Positions 1 to 5,666 of a stretch of 5,666 nucleotides of DNA are shown here, piece by piece (positions within the stretch are counted from its first letter, which is position 1; the number at the start of each line of letters is the position of its first letter). The DNA is from an uncultured Lachnospiraceae bacterium (GTDB lineage: Bacteria; Bacillota; Clostridia; Lachnospirales; Lachnospiraceae). Position numbers and translations under genes: made by a program. Under the pieces are notes generated by a model. The model was not told the origin of the DNA. It ran no database searches and saw only the letters and a list, made by a program, of their open reading frames with translations. The DNA is taken from the NCBI GenBank assembly GCA_905233835.1, contig CAJOGB010000070.1, forward strand, positions 1 through 5,666, given 5' to 3'.

Positions 1-2
1 TA

Positions 3-74
3 AGAAAGACATCCAATGATGTATGTATCATCAAGGTTTCTTCGGCCAATGAAGAGCAGGTAAAGGAGATATGA
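3..74 (+). CDS. Possible C-terminal end of an upstream gene (partial, unidentified)
   Basis: The third frame is open from the window edge to a TGA at 72-74 and reads 23 codons, ending in SSANEEQVKEI. The TGA overlaps an ATG at 71-73 (ATGA), a typical arrangement for translationally coupled genes. The ribosome binding site AAAGGAG (62-68) of the next gene lies inside its last codons. The fragment is too short to name a family. The alternative is that positions 1-70 are a leader; frame 1 is also open from 4 to a TAA at 61-63 but makes a less natural junction. That this is a real gene end is inferred mainly from the overlap geometry. Confidence 0.4.
   Translation, partial: RKTSNDVCIIKVSSANEEQVKEI
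62..68 (+). promoter_or_regulatory. Ribosome binding site that decides the start of the GH43 gene
   Basis: AAAGGAG is followed by two in-frame ATG codons, at 71 and 80. The first leaves only 2 bases of spacer, too short for normal initiation. The second leaves 11 and begins MKKQVFNPYLP, which looks like the natural start of the family. The ATG at 80 is therefore preferred, although coupling through the ATGA at 71-74 cannot be excluded. Confidence 0.6.
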
Positions 75-79
75 CAACT

Positions 80-1519
80 ATGAAAAAACAGGTGTTTAAC
101 CCATATCTTCCAAGCTATGAGTATGTACCTGATGGGGAACCAAGGATATTTGGAGACAGATTATATGTCTATGGTAGTCATGATGCATTTAACGGAAATG
201 ACTTTTGCATAAATGATTACGTATGCTGGTCTGCACCGTTAAATGATCTGAGTGAGTGGAAATATGAGGGTGTCATCTATAAAAAAACTCAAGATCCCAG
301 GAATGCAGACGGGAAAATGCATATGTGCGCTCCTGACTGTGTTCAGGGGAAAGATGGTCGTTTTTATCTGTATTATCAGCTTCATATATTGCAGTGCACT
401 TCAGTAGCTGTTGCCGATAACCCGATCGGCCCGTTTGAATTTTACGGATATGTTCAGCACAAAGATGGAACCCCATGGGGAGAGAAAAAAGGTGATTCCT
501 TTGTATTTGATCCCGGGGTACTTGTGGATGATGATGGAAGAAATTATCTGTATGCAGGTTTTTCTATGGCAGGGTTATTTAAGTTTGTTTATAAAATGCG
601 CGGAAATAAGGTGGAGGAATCAGTGTGTTTAGAACTATCAGATGATATGATAACTGTTATCAGCGATGAACACGCTATTGTTCCGGGACCTGTCAAGGCT
701 AAGGGCACACCTTACGAAGGTCATGCTTTTTTTGAAGCAAGTTCAATACGAAAGATAGATGGAAAGTATTATTATGTGTATTCTTCGGAGCTTAGTCATG
801 AGTTGTGCTATGCAGTCAGTGATCATCCTGACAGGGACTTTAAATACGGCGGAACGCTTGTGAGCATTGCCGATATCGGCTTTAAAGGCAACAATAAGCC
901 ACTCAATTACCTTGGGAATACTCATGGCGGAATGGTTCAGATCAACGGACAGTGGTACATTTTCTATCACAGACAGACAAATAAACAAAAATGCGCAAGG
1001 CAGGGCTGTGCTGAGAAGATAAGTATCATGCCGGATGGCTCAATTCCGCAGGCAGAAGTCACAAGCTGCGGCCTAAATGATGGTCCGCTTGATGTCGTGG
1101 GCAGATATGATGCAAGGATTGCCTGTAACTTAAACGCCAAAAACGGAATCATTAAGAGCGATGATGCTTCAAAAGATAAAAAGGGCCTGTACCCATATTT
1201 TACGCAGACAGGAGCAGACAGAGAATCTGACGGGGATCAGTATATAGCAAACATGAGAGATGGTTCTTGGGCAGGGTTTAAATATTTTAAGTTTGACGGT
1301 GAAGAGCATAATATCTCCGTAAAAGTAAAGTGCAGTGGAAACGGAGTACTTAGGGTTGGTACTGATTTAAAAGATGTGTTGGCTGATATCACAATTAATC
1401 CTTCGGACCAATGGACGACATATAAGGGAACCATACATTTACCCGATGAAGTAGGAGCATTGTATTTCACGTATTTAGGTACAGATAAGATGGATTTTGA
1501 CAGCTTTGAAATTGGATGA
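80..1519 (+). CDS. Glycoside hydrolase family 43 protein with C-terminal CBM6-like domain (probable intracellular arabinofuranosidase/xylosidase)
   Basis: The 479-residue product hydrolyses arabinofuranosyl or xylosyl linkages by the inverting mechanism of GH43. Residues 1 to about 325 form the five-bladed propeller domain. The candidate general base is Asp18 in YVPDGEP, the pKa-tuning Asp is Asp144 in FVFDPGVLVDDDGR, and the general acid is Glu219 in FFEASSIRKIDGKYYYVYS. His282 in NTHGGMVQINGQWYIFYHR matches the conserved central histidine of the family. Residues from about 352 to the end resemble the CBM6 beta-sandwich found after many GH43 domains (AGFKYFKFDG, then LYFTYLGTDKMDFDSFEIG). 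No signal peptide or membrane segment is visible, so it should act in the cytoplasm on imported oligosaccharides. The adjacent ara genes favour an arabinose-releasing role, but GH43 sequence alone does not separate arabinofuranosidase from beta-xylosidase. Twelve of 15 arginines use AGA/AGG, unlike the genes downstream. Confidence 0.9.
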   Translation: MKKQVFNPYLPSYEYVPDGEPRIFGDRLYVYGSHDAFNGNDFCINDYVCWSAPLNDLSEWKYEGVIYKKTQDPRNADGKMHMCAPDCVQGKDGRFYLYYQLHILQCTSVAVADNPIGPFEFYGYVQHKDGTPWGEKKGDSFVFDPGVLVDDDGRNYLYAGFSMAGLFKFVYKMRGNKVEESVCLELSDDMITVISDEHAIVPGPVKAKGTPYEGHAFFEASSIRKIDGKYYYVYSSELSHELCYAVSDHPDRDFKYGGTLVSIADIGFKGNNKPLNYLGNTHGGMVQINGQWYIFYHRQTNKQKCARQGCAEKISIMPDGSIPQAEVTSCGLNDGPLDVVGRYDARIACNLNAKNGIIKSDDASKDKKGLYPYFTQTGADRESDGDQYIANMRDGSWAGFKYFKFDGEEHNISVKVKCSGNGVLRVGTDLKDVLADITINPSDQWTTYKGTIHLPDEVGALYFTYLGTDKMDFDSFEIG

Positions 1520-1561
1520 AGTGATTCGTGAAAAAATCGCACCGGTTTTTGAAAGTTTTAT

Positions 1562-1592
1562 TTTCAACGAAAATGTATCATATTTCAACGAA
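1562..1592 (+). repeat. 10-bp direct repeat with 21-base period, candidate activator site
   Basis: TTTCAACGAA occurs at 1562-1571 and again, identical, at 1583-1592. The offset of 21 bases is two helical turns, which puts both copies on the same DNA face. Tandem half-sites about 21 bp apart are characteristic of AraC-family regulators (for example araI1/araI2 in E. coli). The pair lies 83-113 bases before araA, upstream of the possible -10 box. The first copy is also a small dyad (TTTTC-AAC-GAAAA, 1561-1573). A catabolite-response element was considered, but both copies miss several consensus bases. The repeat is seen; its function is inferred. Confidence 0.5.
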
Positions 1593-1600
1593 CAAACAGT

Positions 1601-1627
1601 CAACCGGTTGCTATTAGCGACCGGTTG
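1601..1627 (+). promoter_or_regulatory. 27-base dyad made of two ACCGGT palindromes, candidate operator or hairpin
   Basis: CAACCGGTTG (1601-1610) is a perfect 10-bp palindrome, and CGACCGGTTG (1618-1627) is a near copy with its centre 17 bases further on. Together they can fold into a 12-bp stem with a 3-base ATT loop, with one G-T wobble. Palindromes with a central CpG such as AACCGGTT are typical of LacI-family operators, so this may be a tandem operator over the promoter. As RNA it would be a strong hairpin, but the following bases (TATTATGTTTG) are not a T-run, so a Rho-independent terminator is unlikely. A further ACCGGTT lies at 1541-1547. Confidence 0.55.
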
Positions 1628-1633
1628 TATTAT
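1605..1633 (+). promoter_or_regulatory. Possible araA operon promoter (weak -35)
   Basis: TATTAT at 1628-1633 matches the -10 consensus at five of six positions and would start transcription near 1640, leaving a leader of about 35 bases before araA. At a 17-base spacing the -35 hexamer would be CGGTTG (1605-1610), a poor match, as is common for activator-dependent promoters. The dyad at 1601-1627 covers the -35 and spacer, while the direct repeats lie upstream: a layout that would suit repression and activation respectively. No better promoter was found in the gap. This is a by-eye assignment only. Confidence 0.3.
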
Positions 1634-1674
1634 GTTTGAAAAAGGGAATTTTTTCTACAATGGAGGGAAATGTT

Positions 1675-3174
1675 ATGAAGGAAAAATTAGACTACAAGTT
1701 TTGGTTTTGTACCGGATCTCAGGATCTTTACGGTGATGAGTGCCTGGCTCATGTGGCAGCACATTCCAAGGAAATCGTAGAGTGTTTAAATAAGTCCGGA
1801 AATCTTCCGTTTGAGGTAGTTTGGAAACCGACCATGATTACCAACGAAGTAATCCGTCGAACCTTTAACGAAGCAAATAACGATCCGTCATGTGCCGGAG
1901 TTATTACATGGATGCATACCTTTTCACCTGCAAAGTCATGGATTTTGGGACATCAGGAATTACGCAAACCTCTTTGTCATATGCATACTCAGTACAATCG
2001 TGAAATCCCCTATGAAACCATGGATATGGATTTTATGAATGAAAACCAGGCTGCACACGGCGATCGTGAATATGCGCATATTCTTTCTCGTATGGGTGTT
2101 GAGAGAAAGACCATTGTAGGATATTGGCAGGACGAAGAGGTGCAAAAAGCACTGGGTTTGTGGATGCGTACGACAATCGGTATCGTGGAGTCCAGCCATA
2201 TCCGTGTGATGCGTGTGGCAGATAATATGCGAAACGTGGCCGTTACCGAAGGCGATAAGGTAGAAGCTCAGTTAAAGTTTGGATGGGAAGTGGATGCTTA
2301 CCCGGTCAATGAAATTGCTGAGGCAGTTTCTGCAGTTTCCGCATCTGACGTAAACGTACTTGTAGATGAGTATTACGATAAATACGATATTTGTTTGGAA
2401 GGCCGCGATCCGGAAGAGTTTAAGCGCCACGTTGCAGTACAGGCACAGATTGAACTTGGATTTGAGCGCTTCTTGGAAGAGAAAAACTATCAGGCAATTG
2501 TAACCCATTTCGGAGATTTAGGCGCATTACAGCAGCTTCCGGGTCTTGCAATTCAGCGCTTGATGGAAAAGGGCTATGGCTTTGGTGCAGAAGGTGACTG
2601 GAAGGTCGCTGCCATGGTTCGTTTGATGAAGATTATGACCACCGGTATGAAGGATGCAAAGGGTACCTCCATGCTTGAGGATTACACATACAATTTGGTA
2701 AAGGGCAAAGAAGGTATTATTCAGGCACACATGCTTGAGATTTGTCCGACCATTGCCGACGGCCCGATTCAGATTAAGTGTCAGCCGCTTTCTATGGGCA
2801 ATCGCGAAGATCCGGCACGTTTGGTATTCCAGTCTAAGACCGGAAAAGGTATTGCAACTTCCCTTATTGATTTGGGTAACCGCTTCCGTCTTATCATTCA
2901 GGATGTGGATTGTAAGAAAGTGGAGAAGCCGCTTCCGAAGCTTCCTACCGCCATTAATTTCTGGACTCCGCAGCCGGATTTCTATACAGGAACCGAAGCT
3001 TGGTTATTGGCAGGTGGCGCACATCATACCGCATTTACTTATGATTTAACGGCAGAGCAGATGGGTGATTGGGCAGCTGCTATGGGAATTGAAGCAGTTT
3101 ATATCGATAAAGATACTCGCATTCGTGACTTTAAGCGCGACTTGGCTCTCGGAAATGTAGTTTACGGTAAGTAA
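1675..3174 (+). CDS. araA: L-arabinose isomerase
   Basis: AraA interconverts L-arabinose and L-ribulose in the cytoplasm, the first step of bacterial arabinose catabolism, and depends on a divalent metal such as Mn2+. The product is 499 residues, against 500 for the E. coli enzyme, and aligns along its whole length. The metal and catalytic residues are present: Glu306 in GFGAEGDWK, Glu335 in MLEDYTYN, His352 in QAHMLE and His450 in AGGAHHT. Other family signatures are FWFCTGSQDLYG near the N-terminus and THFGDLGALQQLPGLA at about 277-292. The ATG at 1675 is chosen because GGAGGG (1662-1667) lies 7 bases before it; in-frame upstream TTG (1636) and ATG (1660) lack a suitable site. The kinase gene follows after 24 bases, so the two are surely co-transcribed. 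Arginine codons are almost all CGN (22 of 23), suggesting strong expression or a different ancestry from the hydrolase gene. Confidence 0.97.
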   Translation: MKEKLDYKFWFCTGSQDLYGDECLAHVAAHSKEIVECLNKSGNLPFEVVWKPTMITNEVIRRTFNEANNDPSCAGVITWMHTFSPAKSWILGHQELRKPLCHMHTQYNREIPYETMDMDFMNENQAAHGDREYAHILSRMGVERKTIVGYWQDEEVQKALGLWMRTTIGIVESSHIRVMRVADNMRNVAVTEGDKVEAQLKFGWEVDAYPVNEIAEAVSAVSASDVNVLVDEYYDKYDICLEGRDPEEFKRHVAVQAQIELGFERFLEEKNYQAIVTHFGDLGALQQLPGLAIQRLMEKGYGFGAEGDWKVAAMVRLMKIMTTGMKDAKGTSMLEDYTYNLVKGKEGIIQAHMLEICPTIADGPIQIKCQPLSMGNREDPARLVFQSKTGKGIATSLIDLGNRFRLIIQDVDCKKVEKPLPKLPTAINFWTPQPDFYTGTEAWLLAGGAHHTAFTYDLTAEQMGDWAAAMGIEAVYIDKDTRIRDFKRDLALGNVVYGK

Positions 3175-3198
3175 AAACGGAAAGGGACGGACGAAGGG

Positions 3199-4773
3199 AT
3201 GTTTGAGGAAAAAAATACAGCCCTTGGTATTGAATTTGGTTCTACCAGAATCAAGGCTGTACTTGTAGATGAAGAAAATAAAGTTTTGGCCCAGGGGGAC
3301 CATGAGTGGGAAAACCACTTGGAAAACGGCATTTGGACCTATCCTTTGGATGAGGTTTGGACCGGCCTTCAGGACTGTTATGCAAAGTTAAAAGCGGACG
3401 TAAAAGAAAAATACGGCGTGACTTTAACCCGTGTAGGTGCCATCGGTTTTTCCGCTATGATGCACGGATACTTGGTATTTAACGATAAGGACGAACTTTT
3501 GGTTCCCTTCCGTACTTGGAGAAATACCATCACGGGAGATGCCGCAAAGGAGCTATCCGAGGCATTGTCCTTTAATATTCCCCAGCGCTGGAGTATCGCA
3601 CATTATTATCAGTGCATTTTGAATAAGGAGCCCCATGTAAAAGACGTCTCTTACTTTATGACCTTAGCCTGCTATGTTCACTATAAGATGACAGGCCGGA
3701 AAGTAGCGGGTGTGGGCGAAGCCAGCGGAATGTTCCCCATTGATTCAAGCACGGGAAACTATGACGCAGGTATGTTGAAAAAGTTTAATGCCTTGGCAGA
3801 AAAGCATGGCGTTACCGCAAAGGTAGAAGATTTGATGCCTCGTGTTTTAAATGCAGGCGAGGATGCGGGAACGTTGACACCGGAAGGCGCAAAACTCTTA
3901 GACCCTACAGGTGATTTGGAAGCCGGAATTCCTCTTGCTCCTCCGGAAGGAGATGCGGGAACCGGAATGGTGGCCACCAATGCGGTTTCTGTGGGAACCG
4001 GAAACGTCAGCGCCGGAACCAGTGTATTTTCCATGGTTGTTTTGGAAAAACCTTTGTCCAAACCTTACGAAGAAATCGATATGGTAACCACACCGACCGG
4101 TGAAGCGGTAGCCATGGTACACTGCAACAACTGTACCTCCGATTTAAATGCTTGGGTAAATATCTTCAAAGAGTATTCCGAGGCCATGGGAATTAACGCT
4201 TCCATGAACGATATCTACGGAACCTTATACAATAAGGCATTAACCGAGGATGCAGATTGCGGCGGTGTGATTTCCTTTAACTACTTCGGTGGTGAACCGG
4301 TGGTAGGAATTAATGAAGGACGCCCTATGATCGTTCGCAAACCGGATGCGAAATTTACATTGGCAAACTTTATGCGATCCAATCTTTACGGCGCCTTAGG
4401 CGTACTTAAGATAGGAAATGATATTCTTTTGAAAGAAGAAAAAGTATCCATCAAATCCATTACCGGACACGGCGGATTCTTTAAGACCAAAGGTGTGGGA
4501 CAGTCTGTTTTGGCAGCTGCATTAAACGCCCCGATTACCGTTATGGCAACCGCCGGTGAAGGTGGTGCTTGGGGAATGGCGGTGCTTGCAAATTATTGCA
4601 TCCGCGCTGATAAGTCCATGAAGCTGCAGCAGTATTTGGATGAAAAGGTATTTGCTGGACAGGAAAAGGAAACCTTAGAACCGGATCCGAAGATGGTAGC
4701 CGGATTTGATGCATACATCGCAGAGTATAAGAAAGTATTAAAAGCCGAAGCAGTTGCTGCCAAGGAGTGGTAA
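3199..4773 (+). CDS. FGGY-family carbohydrate kinase, presumed L-ribulokinase by context
   Basis: This 524-residue sugar kinase should phosphorylate L-ribulose to L-ribulose-5-phosphate with ATP, because it sits between araA and araD in the place of araB. FGGY features are in order: the N-terminal phosphate loop (LGIEFGSTRIKAVLVD, 9-24), a sugar-pocket segment (IGFSAMMHGYLVF, 82-94), the likely catalytic base Asp252 in PPEGDAGTGM, the second phosphate loop (VGTGNVSAGTS, 265-275) and the adenosine region (ITGHGGFFKTKGVGQSVLAA from 421, then GEGGAWGMAVLA). It is shorter than classical AraB (about 560 residues) and lacks its DFGSDS-type first loop, so it belongs to another FGGY branch, often annotated simply as carbohydrate kinase or xylulokinase-like. 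Xylulokinase activity is the main alternative. The ribosome binding site is rather loose: AAAGGGA (3181-3187), 11 bases before the ATG. Its last codons carry the ribosome binding site of araD. Confidence 0.9.
   Translation: MFEEKNTALGIEFGSTRIKAVLVDEENKVLAQGDHEWENHLENGIWTYPLDEVWTGLQDCYAKLKADVKEKYGVTLTRVGAIGFSAMMHGYLVFNDKDELLVPFRTWRNTITGDAAKELSEALSFNIPQRWSIAHYYQCILNKEPHVKDVSYFMTLACYVHYKMTGRKVAGVGEASGMFPIDSSTGNYDAGMLKKFNALAEKHGVTAKVEDLMPRVLNAGEDAGTLTPEGAKLLDPTGDLEAGIPLAPPEGDAGTGMVATNAVSVGTGNVSAGTSVFSMVVLEKPLSKPYEEIDMVTTPTGEAVAMVHCNNCTSDLNAWVNIFKEYSEAMGINASMNDIYGTLYNKALTEDADCGGVISFNYFGGEPVVGINEGRPMIVRKPDAKFTLANFMRSNLYGALGVLKIGNDILLKEEKVSIKSITGHGGFFKTKGVGQSVLAAALNAPITVMATAGEGGAWGMAVLANYCIRADKSMKLQQYLDEKVFAGQEKETLEPDPKMVAGFDAYIAEYKKVLKAEAVAAKEW
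4762..4767 (+). promoter_or_regulatory. araD ribosome binding site inside the kinase gene
   Basis: AAGGAG lies in the last sense codons of the kinase gene and 8 bases before the ATG at 4776. It settles the araD start: the in-frame GTG at 4767 would overlap the site itself. The kinase TAA (4771-4773) falls between the site and the ATG, so a ribosome finishing the kinase can restart directly on araD, which implies translational coupling. Confidence 0.75.
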
Positions 4774-4775
4774 TT

Positions 4776-5471
4776 ATGTTAGAAGAATTAAAAAAACAAG
4801 TATATGAAGCAAATATGGAGTTGCCGAAGCGAGGTCTTGTCACCTATACCTGGGGCAATGTTTCCGGCATCGACCGAGAAAGCGGAATATTTGCCATCAA
4901 ACCATCTGGTGTGGAATATGAAGATTTAAAGCCGGAAGATATGGTCCTTGTAAATTTGGACGGGGAAGTGGTGGAAGGAAACTATCGCCCAAGTTCTGAT
5001 ACAGCGACTCATGTGGAATTATACAAGCGTTATGACAACATCGGTGGAGTGGTGCATACCCATTCCACCTATGCGGTTGCTTGGGCTCAGGCCGGACGGG
5101 ACATTCCTCTTTACGGCACTACCCATGCGGATTATTTCTGCGGACCCATTCCCTGCACCAGAAATTTAACCCCCGAGGAAATCGAAGCGGCTTATGAAGT
5201 AAACACCGGAAAGGTAATTATTGAGCGATTTGATAAAGATGGAATTGACACACGCTATGTTCCTGGCGTAATCTGTAAGAACCATGGTCCGTTTACTTGG
5301 GGAAAGGATGCCGATCAGGCAGTTTACAATGCAGTGGTACTTGAGGAAGTAGCAAAAATGGCGTTGTTTACAGAACAGGTAAATCCCCAGGTGGCACCGG
5401 CACCGGATTGCATTCGCGATAAACACTTTAATCGTAAGCATGGTGCAAACGCCTATTACGGACAAAACTAG
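4776..5471 (+). CDS. araD: L-ribulose-5-phosphate 4-epimerase
   Basis: AraD converts L-ribulose-5-phosphate to D-xylulose-5-phosphate by a Zn-dependent retro-aldol/aldol mechanism and completes the arabinose pathway. The product has 231 residues, the same length as E. coli AraD. It belongs to the class II aldolase/epimerase fold. The phosphate-binding segment TWGNVSG (25-31) and IKPSGVEYEDL are present. Zinc ligands are His94 and His96 (GVVHTHS) and His170 (KNHGPF), with Asp75 in RPSSDTATH. Asp119 in THADYF and Tyr228 in the C-terminal HGANAYYGQN match the catalytic Asp120 and Tyr229 of the E. coli enzyme, each one position earlier. Fuculose-phosphate aldolase and rhamnulose-phosphate aldolase are related, but the C-terminal motif, length and neighbours point firmly to the epimerase. 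The gene starts 2 bases after the kinase stop codon. Confidence 0.96.
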   Translation: MLEELKKQVYEANMELPKRGLVTYTWGNVSGIDRESGIFAIKPSGVEYEDLKPEDMVLVNLDGEVVEGNYRPSSDTATHVELYKRYDNIGGVVHTHSTYAVAWAQAGRDIPLYGTTHADYFCGPIPCTRNLTPEEIEAAYEVNTGKVIIERFDKDGIDTRYVPGVICKNHGPFTWGKDADQAVYNAVVLEEVAKMALFTEQVNPQVAPAPDCIRDKHFNRKHGANAYYGQN

Positions 5472-5492
5472 AAGGGGTTTATAAGGGACACA

Positions 5493-5666
5493 ATGTTAAA
5501 GGTATTTTTGGTAGAGGACGAGTATGTCGTTCGTGAATCCATCAAGAATAATATAGAATGGAGTGACTACGGTTTTGAATTCTGCGGAGAAGCGGGAGAC
5601 GGCGAAGTCGCTCTTTCTTTGATTCGTAAGGAACTTCCGGATATCGTAATTACGGATATTAAAATG
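5493..5666 (+). CDS. Response regulator receiver domain, YesN type (partial, runs off the window)
   Basis: The 58 visible residues are the first half of a two-component receiver domain. The acidic pair Glu8-Asp9 (VFLVEDEY) binds Mg2+ and Asp55 in IVITDIKM is the phosphorylation site. The pattern VVRESIKNNIEWSDYGFEF followed by GEAGDGEVAL is typical of YesN-type regulators of Firmicutes, which are about 250 to 530 residues long and normally end in an AraC-type helix-turn-helix; that part is not visible here. Such regulators usually pair with a YesM-type membrane histidine kinase and control sugar uptake or polysaccharide use. The ATG is preceded by AAGGGA (5483-5488) and lies 21 bases after the araD stop with no terminator between, so it is probably the last-read or next gene of the same operon and may control it. 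Confidence 0.92.
   Translation, partial: MLKVFLVEDEYVVRESIKNNIEWSDYGFEFCGEAGDGEVALSLIRKELPDIVITDIKM

Noticed and set aside
13..36. Inverted repeat TGATG...CATCA near the window start
   Set aside because: Only five continuous pairs, interrupted before the outer CC/GG, and probably inside coding sequence.
1561..1596. Catabolite-response (cre) elements at the TTTCAACGAA copies
   Set aside because: Both copies share the CG core but miss the conserved G, one of the A positions and the terminal C of the cre consensus, so the fit is too poor.
1601..1654. Rho-independent terminator after the GH43 gene (stem at 1601-1627, T-run at 1649-1654)
   Set aside because: The stem is strong, but the T-run begins 21 bases after it instead of directly following, and the bases next to the stem are mixed.
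1638..1655. Second hairpin GAAAAA/TTTTTC in the araA leader
   Set aside because: The stem is six pairs, five of them A-T, and would be unstable; this is expected by chance in AT-rich leader sequence.
1656..1661. TACAAT as the -10 box of the araA promoter
   Set aside because: It directly abuts the ribosome binding site, so transcription would start at or after it, and the nearest -35-like TTGAAA (1636-1641) is only 14 bases away.
1497..1736. 79-codon open frame bridging the end of the GH43 gene and the start of araA
   Set aside because: It overlaps both genes in another frame, has no ribosome binding site and covers the control region; no recognisable protein features.
3759..4122. Long open frames on the minus strand inside the kinase gene (100 and 74 codons)
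   Set aside because: They lie fully within a clearly coding gene, lack start signals and give low-complexity, Ser/Pro/Gly-rich or Arg-rich products typical of antisense frames.

Overview
The window is a piece of an L-arabinose utilisation locus with every gene on the + strand. The gene set, the moderately AT-rich sequence, the strong AGGAG-type ribosome binding sites, the close protein-level resemblance to clostridial families and the YesN-type response regulator all suggest a Gram-positive anaerobe of the Clostridia, most likely Lachnospiraceae. That assignment is an inference from style; no rRNA or other taxonomic marker is present.

Layout: (1) positions 1-74 hold a reading frame that probably is the last 23 codons of an upstream gene, ending in an ATGA overlap. 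(2) Positions 80-1519 encode a cytoplasmic family-43 glycoside hydrolase with a C-terminal CBM6-like domain, probably an arabinofuranosidase or xylosidase acting on imported oligosaccharides. (3) A 155-base gap (1520-1674) holds a 10-bp direct repeat with a 21-base period, a 27-base dyad built from two ACCGGT palindromes, and a possible -10 box. This looks like the control region of the following operon. (4) Positions 1675-5471 encode the three enzymes of the isomerase pathway: L-arabinose isomerase (araA), an FGGY-family kinase in the position of ribulokinase, and L-ribulose-5-phosphate 4-epimerase (araD). (5) Only 21 bases after araD a response regulator begins (5493) and runs off the window; its visible receiver domain is of the YesN type, a class that usually carries a C-terminal AraC-type DNA-binding domain.

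Taken together, the hydrolase would release arabinose (or xylose) from short oligosaccharides in the cytoplasm. AraA, the kinase and AraD would then convert L-arabinose through L-ribulose and L-ribulose-5-phosphate to D-xylulose-5-phosphate for the pentose phosphate or phosphoketolase pathway. The co-directional, closely spaced response regulator suggests that sugar sensing at the membrane may feed back on this operon. The enzymes themselves are well known. The less ordinary points are the regulator at the end of the operon, the compound control region before araA, the kinase that is not a classical AraB, and the abrupt change in arginine codon use between the hydrolase gene and the ara operon.
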